Assembly: GCA_033065855.1 (NCBI GenBank)
Contig: JAVXUO010000509.1
Span: 98,315 to 162,314 of the forward strand
DNA: 64,000 nt
Direction of reading: 5' to 3'
DNA from: Escallonia rubra
Lineage: Eukaryota > Streptophyta > Magnoliopsida > Escalloniales > Escalloniaceae
Positions 24,676 to 37,503 of this stretch are shown piece by piece; the first letter of the stretch is position 1; the number at the start of each line of letters is the position of its first letter. The notes below the pieces were generated by a model, which did no database searches, had not been told where the DNA came from, and was given only the letters and a program-made list of their open reading frames with translations. The position numbers and the translations under genes are program-made.

Positions 24676-25050
24676 CTAACGATCCACCAAATCAGGATTC
24701 TCAAGTAAACCCGGTGCTTTTGGTTGGTAAGTAATGGACTCAAAAATTTTCCTTAGCTCGTCATGTTGAACCATCTCATCTAAGATCTTATCTTTGGGGA
24801 CTTCAAATAACACTTTTTGCTCCCAGCTCTCCATGTTTGTAGAAGAGAAAACTTTTTGAGACAAAAGTTCTTTCTCAGTCTGTCGCAGACATTTCAGGCC
24901 CTCCATTGTTCCTGAAATTAGATGGTAAATATACAGTTTTCTCATACTGATCATGTATGCCCGACATATGACTTGCCTTTCAACTGATGGATTGCAACCA
25001 ATATCAAGCAACACAAATCTTGACGCCCCAACCAAATTTATGCCAGACAT
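24676..25050 (-). pseudogene. Captured CLASSY-like SNF2 helicase fragment, left arm
   Basis: An open frame of 124 codons reads LVGASRFVLLDIGCNPSVER, then CRAYMIS, YHLISGTMEG, LLSQKVFSS, DKILDEMVQHDELRKIFESI and TYQPKAPGLLENPDLVDR before a stop. Established family knowledge: SNF2 motifs V and VI followed by the KDKILDEMVQH and YQPKE-type tail are the C-terminus of plant CLASSY proteins, which recruit RNA polymerase IV for RNA-directed DNA methylation. Only about the last 120 residues are present and the RAYRIGQ motif is altered to RAYMISM, so it cannot act as an ATPase. No intron is visible. It is interpreted as host gene sequence captured by the transposon, then duplicated head to head. Confidence 0.75.
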
Positions 25051-25135
25051 ATGGCTTGCCTTTCAAATCCCATTTCACTCGAATTAGCTCTCATTAGCAT
25101 TAACCCTATTTAACTCGAATTAGCCCTAATCGGCC

Positions 25136-25501
25136 CTGGTTGGGGCGTCAAGAGTTGTTTTGCTTGATATTTGTTGGAACCCATCAGTTGAAAGGCAAAC
25201 CATATGTCGAGCATACAAGATTGGTCAGAAGAAAACTATGAATATTTACCATTTAATTCCCTCAGGAACAATGGAGGGCAAGAAATGTATGCGACAGGCT
25301 GATAAAGACATTTTGTCTCAAAAAGTCTTCTCTTCTGCAGACATGGAGAGTTGCGAGCCAAAAGTGTTATCTAAAGTCTCAGAAAATAAGATCTTAGACG
25401 AGATGATTCAACATGACGAACTAAGGGAATTTTTTGAGTCCATAACTTACCAACCAAAAATAGCGAATTTACTTGAGAATCCTGATTTGGTGGATCGTTA
25501 G
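25136..25501 (+). pseudogene. Captured CLASSY-like SNF2 helicase fragment, right arm
   Basis: Inverted partner of the previous feature. It is open from LVGASRVVLLDICWNPSVER through CRAYKIGQKK, YHLIPSGTMEGKK, DILSQKVFSS, NKILDEMIQHDELREFFESI to ENPDLVDR and a stop. Motif VI (CRAYKIGQ) is better preserved than in the left arm. The two arms differ at many codons, so the duplication is not recent, yet both remain free of stops over their whole length. Confidence 0.75.
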
Positions 25502-25589
25502 ATATTAAAGGATTTATGAATGATGATTTTCTCATCTCAAGTTCACTATAACCAAATGATTTTGTACCGAACCTAAATAGATAAGAGCT

Positions 25590-26755
25590 AATTAAGGTGA
25601 ACATGTCGAGTTAATGTGTTAATTAGGGGCAATCAGGGTAATTCGAGCTATTTAGGTTGATTACAATTCATTGCGTTTAATTAGACTCAATTAGTGTTAT
25701 TCAGGGTTTAATTCGGGCTAATTCAGGCTACTTGATTAGGGCTAATTGAGTGTAATTAAAGCATACTATAGTTAATTACCTTAATTGGGTTTAATTAGGA
25801 TTTGTCTACGATTTATCTGGACAATCAGGGTTTAATTAGATTAATCAGCGGTGATTAGGGCTAATTAGATATTAAATTAACAATAAATTAGGGTTAATTA
25901 ATGTTAATTGGGGTTAATCAATTTTAATTATGGCTATTTAGGTCTGATTAGGGCTAATGAGGCCAATCCGAGCTAAATAGGGTTAACTAGAATTAATTGG
26001 GTTTACTTAGACTTAATTATTGTTAATTAGGGCTTAAGTAAGAGCTAATTAAGGTTAATTAGAGTTAATGTGTTAATTAGGGTTAATTAGTATTGAGGCA
26101 CTTTAGAATTCGTTGAGTTCATTCGCAGAGTTGATATTGTCCCACTTGTGATTGAGTCTAGGGTTTAAGTATATAGTTAGGGTTAGATTGTATTTAGGAT
26201 AATTAGGGTTAATTGGGAATATATTAATAGGGTTTAATTAGAGTTTAGTTATAGTTAACTAGGGTTACCTAGGGATGTGTTAGGGGTTAATGAGGGTTAG
26301 TTAAGGGTTAATCGGGGTTAATTAGGGTTAATCGGGATTAATTATGTTTACTTAGGGTTAATCAGGGTTATTTAGGTTTAATAATAGTTAATTAGGTTTA
26401 ATTAGGGTGAATCGGAGTTAATTACAATTAATCGGGATTAATTAGCGTTGATCGGGGTTGACTAGGTTTTATTAGGGTGAATTAGGGTTAATTATAGTTA
26501 ACTAAGGTTGCCTAGGGATGTGTTATGGGTTAATCGGGGTTAATTAAGGGTTAATCGGGGTTAATTATGTCTACTTAGGGTTAATCAGGGTTATTTAGGT
26601 TTAATAATAGTTAATTAGGTTTAATTAGAGTTAATTACGGTTAATCAAGGCTAATTAGGATTGATCTGGGTTAACTTGCTTTAATTAGGGTGAATCAGGG
26701 TTAATTAGGGTTACCTAGGGATGTGTTAAGGGTTAATCGGGATTAATTAGAATTA
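25590..26755. repeat. TTAGGGTTAATTA array in CACTA-2
   Basis: Degenerate repeats such as GGGTTAATTAGGGTTAATCGGGG with a higher-order period of about 200-250 bases; the blocks holding GTTACCTAGGGATGTGTTA near 26262, 26505 and 26700 mark it. Similar but inverted repeats occupy 24240-24600. Confidence 0.8.
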
Positions 26756-26763
26756 TTTTTTTG

Positions 26764-26893
26764 TGGTTACCCCTCGGGGCTTGGCCAACATTGTGTGATA
26801 AGTACAGTCTGTTCCACGTCAGTGGCAAACGTTGTGCTTCATGATTCTCTTCCTCGAAATGACCACCATTCCCTGGAAAGTTGTTACCATTCC
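26764..26893 (-). other. Possible captured exon in CACTA-2
   Basis: A minus-strand stretch of about 43 codons is open and not repeat-like (NGNNFPGNGGHFEEENHEAQ, then LPLTWNRLYLSHNVGQAPRG). It borders sequence up to about 27550 that is unlike the rest of the element and could be intron or UTR of the same source gene. I do not recognise the protein. Confidence 0.35.
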
Positions 26894-27599
26894 TCAAGGA
26901 ATAACAAAAGCTACTCCAAATAAATTAAATCCATCAACTACTGAAAATAGAACAGGTAAATAGAGCTGCAAAAGCATCAGGTCATCCCAGTTAAGCAGTT
27001 CACTGCCATGATCCGGCCATCTTATACAAGCCAATAGTGAACAAGTCGATATTACTAACTGAAAAACAAAGAAACTGAATCGCAAATAAAATTAGTCCTA
27101 TATTTGCGAAATGAACTCAAACCAAAGGAACTTAACCTCATTGTTCTGCCAAAGACAAAATACGCATGGATAGATTCAATTTCGATGTGACTCCCAACTA
27201 CCAATCAAAGGGGCTAAGGCATCAATTTCTAAAACTTCACATTACAACAATTCTGGATTTCAGAAAGAACACTTCGACATCAGAATAACTTGTATGGAAA
27301 AAAAAATTCTAATTAATAATAATCAGAAAAATTCAACAAGCCACAGTAAATGCCAAGAATATAACACTATGCAGGGCATGGGGGATTGATGAAATAGGGA
27401 TACTACAAATTAATTAGAAGAGAAATCAAGTTTGAACATATTGAGGGATTAATGTACTATGTAGAATGTACATAAACATAGACATGTAAGTTTTGCATTT
27501 AATGGAATAACAGACCTTTCACCAAAAAAAAAAATCAGAATAATTCTAACATGTAACAAAAAAAATTTCTTCTCAAACACTTAATTAAAATAACACGTA

Positions 27600-27890
27600 C
27601 AAGTGGGGGCGGCCGGGGATGTGGTGGGCCGTTGACTGACGATGCGGTGGCCTGTCGCCAGGGTTATGGGCAATGGTCGGTGGGTCAGTGGGGCGTGATG
27701 GAGGTGGGGGTAGAGGGGGATCGAGAGAATGGTGGTGAGGATGGAGGGGGAAAGATCGACGGTGATAGAGGTGGCCGACAGCATGTTGGCAGCAACGACG
27801 CCGGGGAAGGTGGCCGGTGGCGTGTTGGCATCAACGCGCGGGGGAAAGAGAGAGAGAAAGGAAAGCGACGACGCAGAACAAAAGAAAAGC
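27600..27890. other. GC-rich segment before CACTA-2 right end
   Basis: GTGG/GGTGGCC-rich sequence ends in a GAGAGAGAAAGGAAAG stretch directly before the right subterminal repeats, the same layout as 19905-20110 in CACTA-1. Overlapping glycine/arginine-rich open frames are not supported. Confidence 0.5.
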
Positions 27891-27904
27891 TATTTTGGGT
27901 TATA

Positions 27905-28300
27905 TGGAAATACTTTTAGCGACGGATTCCACCGTCACTAAAAGTCCTTCTCTAAAAGTAACTTTTAGCGACGGACATTTAGCGACAGTAAAATCCGTCG
28001 CTTAAAATTATAAAAACTATTAAAAAAAAGATTGAGTGACGAACTTCAAGCCGTCGCTAATTTTATTTCCAAAATTTAACTGAAATTAAAAATTCCGGGA
28101 AAAAAATTTAGCAACTCAAAACCTGTCGGTATTGACCCGTCGCTAAAAGTTCGTCGCTAATATTTTCAAGAACGGACAATTCCATCGCTGAAAACTTTTA
28201 GCGATGGACATTTAGCGATGGGTCACTACCGTCGCTAAAAGTATCTTATAGCGATGAAAGGCGTCCGTCGCTAAAAGTCAGTCGCTAAAGACATTTTTTC
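27905..28300. repeat. CACTA-2 right subterminal repeats
   Basis: Numerous TTTTAGCGACGGA and inverse copies ending at the CATTA terminus. Confidence 0.85.
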
Positions 28301-28980
28301 TTGTAATGATCGGCGGGGAACTTCGTTTCATAGATTGCCCGGCAGATCGGTGTAAGTTACAAATTAATTTGTTTATAGTTAAAATTTTGGCTATATCTTC
28401 AATGTCTATTGCCTTAATGTCTTCAATGTTAAATCACTATTCTGCAGGCCTCGTATGAACATATTAGGGGGTCTGGGCAGCAGTTCGGTCAGCCATCAGC
28501 TTCCACAAGTACTAGTACGAGTACCAGGAGATTGAAGCGGTGGCTGGATACACGGGGGGGTCGTCGATAGGCAAAAAAAGGCATGTACACGGCTGCCCAA
28601 CGCGACTGCATGTGCCGTGATGGGAGCATCCCCACCCCCTACTGCCTCTTCACAGACACAGACATCGACCTCGGAGCGACAGTTACACCTGGATGATATT
28701 CGTCGCATTGCTGAAGAGGTGATCAAGATGATCAGGGCTCAGGATGAGGTATAAAACAATTATTTTATAAAGTCAATATATACATGAATAAACACAATAT
28801 ACAATTACTAACGAGAATGCGTCTTTGCTTTTAATGCAGGACATTATTGCCTACACTTGCCAAGCTAGATTTGGATGATAGTACCCCCATGGACGATGAC
28901 GACCAGCAGGATTCAGATCCCGCTCTCGACGAGCCTTAAGACCTCCCCCTCTTCCCGTCCTCTGCCCTCCTGGAATTGTG

Positions 28981-29002
28981 CTCCCCTCCCCTCCCCTCCC
29001 CT
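28981..29002 (-). other. G4-capable tract downstream of CACTA-3 transposase
   Basis: Four CCCCT units on the plus strand (GGGGA on the minus strand) lie about 40 bases past the transposase stop. The G-rich strand is antisense to the gene, as in CACTA-1 and CACTA-2. Confidence 0.75.
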
Positions 29003-29229
29003 ATTTGTATCCCCTCATGCTCTTGTCGCCGCCCCTTGTTATATTTGGTTCACTCTGAACAATATTGAATACATTTTATGTTCAATTGGTATAGAATCTG
29101 AATATATATACTTTGTATTTTAGGGTTAAATAATTGCTGATAATGTGGATTGGGAATTGATAATTGGAATTGTGATTAAAAAAATAATCTTTGTATTTAG
29201 GTTTGGGTATTAAAAAAAATTTTAAAAAG

Positions 29230-29700
29230 TTTTAGTGGCGGATTTTATTTCGTCACTAAAAGTCTATAATGACATCTATTGAAAAACTTTTAGCAACGGA
29301 ATAATGGTTCTGCCGACGAACTTTTAGCGACGGAACTTCTGTCACTAAAAGTCCATTACTTTTTGGCTGCAGACTTTTAGTGACAGAATATCCATCACTA
29401 AAAATGCTGCCGGTAAAATCTTTAGCGACGGAATTTTCCGTTGCTAAATATTTTTCAAAATTAATAATTTTTGAAAAAAGAAATTAAACTAATATACATA
29501 AATTATCTTTAGCAACGGACTTTCCGTCGCTAAATGAATTTAATATCCGTCGTTAAAAGTTAAATTTTCTGTGACGAATTTCTGAGGGTTATTTGCAACG
29601 GACTTTTAGCGACATAGTGCCCGTTGCTAAAAGTCTTTTGCGACGGAATACGGACTTTTAGCGACGAAATTGTTCGACGCAAAAAGTCATTTTCCTTGTA
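29230..29700. repeat. CACTA-3 right subterminal repeats
   Basis: Repeated CTTTTAGCGACGGA motifs and inverses leading to the terminus at 29703. Confidence 0.85.
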
Positions 29701-29703
29701 GTG

Positions 29704-30680
29704 GACGTAGGGCGAAAGAAAGATACAATTGGGGAAAGGGAACCTCGTATAAAATCTTGATCAATTCGAGCAAATCGTAAAGGTTGCCAATATCAAAGGG
29801 CATTCTATTCCAATAATTGTAGTAGCAATTTCTGTCCAAAGTGATCATGTAGCGGGTACCGTAAACATCTGTAAGTTGCCAATTACACAAGTACTATAAA
29901 CATCGTTGACAAAAAAGGTCTAGGGCTAGTACAATCGTTCCTCATCTATCTCATATAGGGCTAGTAGAATCTATGCTTCAAATATGACAAAAAAAGGTCT
30001 TCCCTTGTCTTCCCATTCCTTTGCAAACAGTTATCCTTATAAGAATTACCCACAACTGTGACTGTCTGCATATCAAATGGTAGTAAGTTCTACTGTTAGC
30101 TTCACCCCAACTTTTCAAGTTAACAGCAGGAAATAAAATAAATTTTCAAGTTACCTGCACTTATTGATTCCTAAACTTGTGTCATAAAATATCGGGAATG
30201 AAAAGTCATGGATAATGCCATTTAATTCCACAAAAGAGCAACCTGGTCCAACCAAAATCATCTCACTAGCTCAATGCCAACTGCCCCATGAAATGTTTAT
30301 TAAAAAATCATGTGAAGCACATTGGTTTGGAGCTCCAGTGTAGGCACTAAAAATATTTTTTTGATGTACAGTAATATGTAATGTTGTTGACTAGTCAAAT
30401 ATTCAACATCATCACAAATGTGGGTCAAAGCGCTGAGTTGGAGTCAAATAAAATAATAAGTTCGAACCAAATTTAAATTGGAAAAACTAGTCCAACTTGA
30501 TCAATGGGTCTAGCCCAAGTATGTGTCGCTAGTTGCCACGGTAGAAATCAAATGGATCAACTATGACTAAAAGAAAGTATTTCTCAATATATGGAATTAA
30601 TAGTCCATTTAACTAAGAAATTCAGATTGAGTTATGGGGACGCAATCTCTTTAATTACAAAGTTAAAGCCTACCATGGCC
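29704..30680. other. Intergenic sequence between CACTA-3 and the duplication
   Basis: AT-rich, no supported gene. A minus-strand frame at about 29710-29890 (CNWQLTDVYGTRYMITLD, NCYYNYWNRMPFDIGNLYDL) is not low-complexity and could be an exon fragment, but I do not recognise it. Confidence 0.4.
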
Positions 30681-32719
30681 AAACTACAAGTTTTTGGGTG
30701 AAATTAATCATATTTCGAGAGCATACCTTTTAACTTGAGAGTTATCACTGCCCAAACCATGGCCTTAAATAATATAGGTAATAAAAACTAATTTGTGCTC
30801 ATCCTTGTGACAACTATGCTTTGCCCTCCCGAGTAACAAGTGATTACATCTTTATTCGTAAAAGTTAATTCCTAACAAAAGGCAATTCATGATTGCTATA
30901 ATGTCGTTGATGAGGCAGTGATTGACGTTTGTGATTGATGGTGGTGTGGGATGGGAGGGGGTGGTATTGCTGGATGGTAGCGTCACCGGAGGCGGTGAAA
31001 ACGTTCCACAGGCGAACAACGGTGTCATCAGAAGCAATGGGGGTAAAGTCAATTTGGGAAACGTGCATAGCACCCATGCCTTTTTTGCCTTAAAAGCATG
31101 AAACAACAAATGTACCCTCAACTAATCAAGATAAGCAAACAGATGAAATAAAATGGTGACGGAGTACAGTACAAAGATAATTTTGAAGAAAATATAATGA
31201 ATTCAAGGCCGTATATATATGAAAAAAGGACAAAGTTAAGGAAATCACAGGTGGTACGAAGTGTCGGAAATTCACCGGCAGGTATTGTCTGATTAGTTGT
31301 GTAATCGAAGTTGATAGCGAAATGATAGAAGCAGGGGTGCAGTGGGGGGTTGGGGGGCGCAGGACAAAAAACCAACCAGAAATTGGGCACGCACGGCACG
31401 CCTGCTTTGGACTCCATCGGCCCATCACTTTCTGTCTCCTCCCTTCCTCTTTTTCACCCACACCACACAGCATTTGCCCTCTCTCTGTCTCATCCTTCTG
31501 AGTCTGACATCCACCAAAGCTTCAGGCCCAGTATGTTGTATATGAATGTTCATCTCCACAAAGATGTCTAGGAAGCAGAAATCCATGGAAACCAAGCCCA
31601 GTGTACAGACACAAGCATCTACATATTGGGCCAGAATTGTTGAAGAGAAAAGTGTGATCCTTCCTTTGGGGAGAGGAACTATTTAAATCTTCTTTTGCGC
31701 GGGTAAGAGTGCATTAATGACAAAACTTCAATATACGGTACAGTAAAGTGTAAAATTAAGGCAAAGAGATGAGCGAGTAATTTTACCCTTCTTTAGAGGA
31801 ATAGCTAGCACGAATCCTAATCAAATAAAATTTTATCTTTCAAATGACGGGATAAAGCATTAATCAGTTCCAAAAAGTTGGAATTTACTAATTTGAGATG
31901 CATGCCGCCTTCGAATAAGTATAATCAACTTCAAGTGACAACTACAGAACAATGTAAATATTTATCTTTTCCTTGAAGAACACTGCTGGGTCTTTTCAAA
32001 TTTGTGTTTCAAATGTCAATATTATAAGAGGATGTGACAGGCTATAAACCAATTATTTGAAGAAGATTTGGAATTTAACTTTTTTAACTAGGCCCTATGG
32101 CAAAATTATGTTTGCTTTGGGGTGATTATAGTGCATTCTTATGAGATTGTAAATTATTATGGCAAAAGTAGCGTATACTTTGGCATTAAAAGGTAGGCTC
32201 GTTTCGAACGGTAATAATTATTTATTGTTGTTAAATAAAAGTGACGCTAGATACATTTTTGTAACGAAAGATCGGTGATATAAAATTTAATTAATAATGT
32301 CAATATTATTTTAACGGTATGTGTTGATAAGGCAGTTACGGTGAAATTACTATACACCGGATGATTCTATTTCTATTCACGAAGTAGAATGAGTGAATAG
32401 CCCTACGTGGAAGCGGAAACCAGCTTGTTTGATAATCGAGTACATAGAATGAGTGTGTAAACAATGACACAAGTGGAATTAGAAGAAACCATCAAAGGAT
32501 TTGGTGGGCAATGACAAAACCAATGAACAAAACCAGGGTAAGTTCTTCAAAAGGGACGGTAGTACATGGTTTTGGTTAAAAGACTGGAATAAACAGTGGG
32601 GATTAGGCTCTCCAGCCCCACCCCCCCAAAAAAAACAAAAAGAATCCTAGGAACCAAAACCTCGGAATGGTTTCTGGTTTTGCATCATTGACTTTTTAGT
32701 AGGCTTCTATTTGTGCAAG
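30681..32719. other. Upstream region of ADH1 copy 1
   Basis: No supported gene. A conserved block, about 31190-31600, has a counterpart at 55197-55560 in unit 2. It contains pyrimidine-rich sequence and short minus-strand frames (such as MDFCFLDIFVEMNIHIQHTG) that are partly preserved in both units. This may be a UTR or a small unknown gene. A tract of C and A runs lies at 32620-32640. Confidence 0.45.
32668..32680 (+). promoter_or_regulatory. Candidate anaerobic response element, ADH1 copy 1
   Basis: Two TGGTTT motifs (32668-32673 and 32675-32680) about 50 bases upstream of the TATA box, with a GCCCC motif near 32615. Paired GT and GC motifs form the anaerobic response element of plant ADH1 genes. 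Function is inferred from motif and position. Confidence 0.5.
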
Positions 32720-32727
32720 TATAAATA
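32720..32727 (+). promoter_or_regulatory. TATA box of ADH1 copy 1
   Basis: TATAAATA about 130 bases upstream of the ATG at 32854; the same box is present in copy 2 at 57858. Confidence 0.7.
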
Positions 32728-32853
32728 CCTCAAAAGAGATCGAAGTGTACCCCATCTCACACAACTCCAAACAGTCGTAGCTACAAGCACAGGCAAACTC
32801 AAATATTAGATTGTTCATCTGGGTTTATTGTATTGCAAGCAAACAAGGAAAGG

Positions 32854-35377
<2,524 letters not shown>

Positions 35378-35409
35378 TGAAATGGCAGGAAGCTCTCCAG
35401 TGTTCAATG

Positions 35410-35415
35410 AATAAA
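35410..35415 (+). terminator. Poly(A) signal of ADH1 copy 1
   Basis: AATAAA 33 bases after the stop codon, within a block conserved in copy 2. Confidence 0.6.
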
Positions 35416-36025
35416 GGATGTTAGGCTCTTGTGCATCAAAGTCTAACTATAGGCTCCTGGTTTACTGGACCTTAAGTTTCTTTCTTGTATTTGTTCTTCT
35501 TTGGTGTCTTCAGCAATTGTGATTTGTGATGAGAGAGCATTCCCTCTGGCCTTGTTTCTGATGTGTATATAATGGTAATGTTAAATTGTCTGTTCAAAGA
35601 TTTTACCATCATTTGGAAGTCCAAGTGTGATAAGAAGGGAAGCCAAATGTGACAATAGTTATCTAAATAAATCCAAGTTATCTTTCTATCTGCCATCTCT
35701 CAAACTGGAACCCTATCTCTCCCTTTCATTCAGGTAGTTAGGTCGATTAAGAGGTTCTTTGTCTACGACTCATCTCATATCATCACTCTAGTCTTGCCAT
35801 TTCCAATTGAAGATCGTCGCCGACAATTGGTAACGCATAACTTAACAGCATTGATCTACGTTGGTCAATAAAGATTTTCATTTATATTTACGCAGCCCCG
35901 GTTGCCAAAGCAGCAAAGACTTTTAACGAAATACTAATAGATTGCCTTTATATGTTTCTTATATGTATTAAATAGTAATGTTAAGTTGTTTGTTCAAAGA
36001 TTTATCAGCCACTCAATTCCAGAGT

Positions 36026-36107
<82 letters not shown>

Positions 36108-37503
36108 CCCCCCCCCCCCTCTCCCTCTCTCTCCCTTCTGCTTTTTAGTAAAAATGTATACTAACTTTCATTATATGATAATGATGCTACTTTTAAAGTT
36201 TTGACTCCCATTGTGGTTCAAGCAATTCAAAAGATTATGTCGATCTTGTTCTAAAATAGCCTCACAATTTGGAAGTTCAAGTTTGATAAGAAGCGCATTT
36301 AAAAAAGAGAAAAGAAGAAGTGCGACGCAGAAATAATCATGTGTAACATAGGAAAGATCCCTGCATATGACTAAAACGCCCTGCGAATGACTAGAACGAG
36401 GGGTTTTTTTTATCACATTACTGACATAAATAGATTCAAGTCATCTTTTAATCTTCCATCTCTCAGTCATCTCATCTCATCACGCTTAACTCAACAACAT
36501 TGATCTGCATTGCCAACAAAGATTTTTCAGTTTATCTACGCAGTCCCCTATTGTCAAACTTTACAGCAACAGATTTGGGAAAAAAAGCAACTGAGACTCA
36601 TACAAAAGCACTGACATTGTGTTGAACGAAAATGCCTTCATGCTAAGAAATTTATATTGTCTTTTATCTTCTCCCCATTACCCTATCCAGCCAAAGCCAC
36701 CAGCACGGGGTTTTACATCCACCGAACACCACCACTTCCTGCCACCAGTGCGGCAGATTACCAGTAAGGAGAAGCAATTGTACGTGGTCCCACTTATCTA
36801 GAATGCAAATCTCGTGTAAAAGTAAGATAGCCACCGTCAGAATACCCATACATCTTTCCACCACTGCCATTTTCACCACCAGCATCACCAACCACCAAAG
36901 TCTCACCACACTCGTCACCACCAACTAACCCACCACCGCTGCCACCAAGCACCAAACCCAACTCTGTAAGCAACAACCCCAACTCTATCGCTACCAACCA
37001 CCACCACATAAACGTCACTATTGTCACATAACCGTACCAGAATCAATGCTCAAGCTAGGGCCCAGACCGGAAATCTTCACCCTTTCTTGTCCGTTCTTGT
37101 TCCCATCTTTCTCATTTTTGGGAGTTATTGTTTCTGGTATTTGTGGTGGTGGTGATAAAAATTGTGCGCCAAGGAATATCTGACGAGCACCGTAGTAGTG
37201 AGTTTCTTGTTAACCATTGCCAGGAGATACGGTGGTCTCTTTCGCAGTGGACAAGCAACGGGTGGAGAAGGGAGATTTGGAATGGTCTCTTTCACAGAGG
37301 GCAAGCAACGGGTGAATGTAGGCCAGGATTGCTTTTTCATCAAACAGAGTGTCAACACTTAAAACACAATCATTTCACTTCTGAAAAAAAAAACTTACTA
37401 TAGATGGTAAATATTGCACGATATCCTTATCCACTACCGAAAATACTCTGAAATTCTCAACACTAAATGTCTGTAACTTGAGGTTTATTCTACATTTTGA
37501 TTA
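35416..37503. other. Intergenic region between ADH1 copy 1 and SPT5 fragment
   Basis: Non-coding, paired with 60577-62717 in unit 2. Short frames, including one through the CCACCA-rich stretch 36830-37020, are not conserved in frame between the two units. Part of it (35570-35740) recurs in modified form within unit 1 near 35930-36480, suggesting an internal local duplication absent or shorter in unit 2. Confidence 0.5.
36029..36120. repeat. (CT)n(AT)n(C)n compound microsatellite
   Basis: About 24 CT units, then 14 AT units, then a C run. Unit 2 has only a short CTCTCTCCCTCTCTC remnant here (60878-60897), so the array expanded in unit 1 or shrank in unit 2. Confidence 0.9.

Larger units (their letters stand above)
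24420..25810. repeat. Long imperfect inverted repeat around CLASSY fragments
   Basis: The sequence from about 24420 to 25035 reappears inverted from about 25136 to 25810, with a spacer of about 100 bases. The match continues beyond the gene fragments into flanking CCCTAATTA repeats; for example, the ACTCGACATGTTCACC block near 24570 returns inverted near 25602. Arms are diverged by substitutions and small gaps. Confidence 0.85.
23140..28308 (-). mobile_element. CACTA-2: complete nested element with captured gene pieces
   Basis: Left terminus CACTACAAGAAAAA at 23140, right terminus the inverse of CATTACAAGAAAAAA at 28308 (one substitution turns CACTA into CATTA). Both are flanked by the target duplication ATC (23137-23139 and 28309-28311). 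Length is 5169 bases. It sits within the transposase exon of CACTA-3. Inside are only the last exons of the family transposase, telomere-like arrays, two inverted copies of a CLASSY-like gene fragment and a possible further captured exon. It is thus a non-autonomous, gene-capturing member. Confidence 0.92.
22334..28939 (+). pseudogene. CACTA-3 Transposase_24-type gene split by CACTA-2
   Basis: Exon-like blocks are 22334-22418 (RGPTREVRIDPQR), 22511-22633 (TKIGVLVKGCFFEP, YWKDWDAETKEALWEE), 22724-23139 continuing at 28312-28351, 28448-28750 (SYEHIRGSGQQFGQPSAST, LKRWLDT, LHLDDIRRIAEEVIKM) and about 28838-28939 (DDDDQQDSDPALDEP then TAA). Order and motifs match the CACTA-1 gene. It is broken in several ways: the 5-kb CACTA-2 insertion within the large exon, a run of 17 G near 23005-23021 that shifts the frame, an in-frame TAG shortly after the insertion (GNFVS then stop), and further shifts in the exon at 28448. 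It is certainly non-functional. Confidence 0.85.
21240..29703 (+). mobile_element. CACTA-3: family member without a detectable left end
   Basis: The right terminus is the inverse of CACTACAAGGAAAA, ending at 29703. It is preceded by TTTTAGCGACGG subterminal repeats (29230-29700) and by the plus-strand transposase gene. The inner part upstream (22030-22160 and the telomere-like array) aligns with CACTA-1 in inverse orientation. No CACTA terminus occurs between 20382 and 22000, so the left end is deleted or rearranged; the start given is where the telomere-like repeats begin. CACTA-2 is inserted within it. Confidence 0.75.

Noticed and set aside
30865-31077. WD40-like fragment (SDDTVVRLWNVF) on the minus strand
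   Set aside because: Only one short stretch resembles a WD repeat, the rest has no family features, and the frame is not kept in the second unit.
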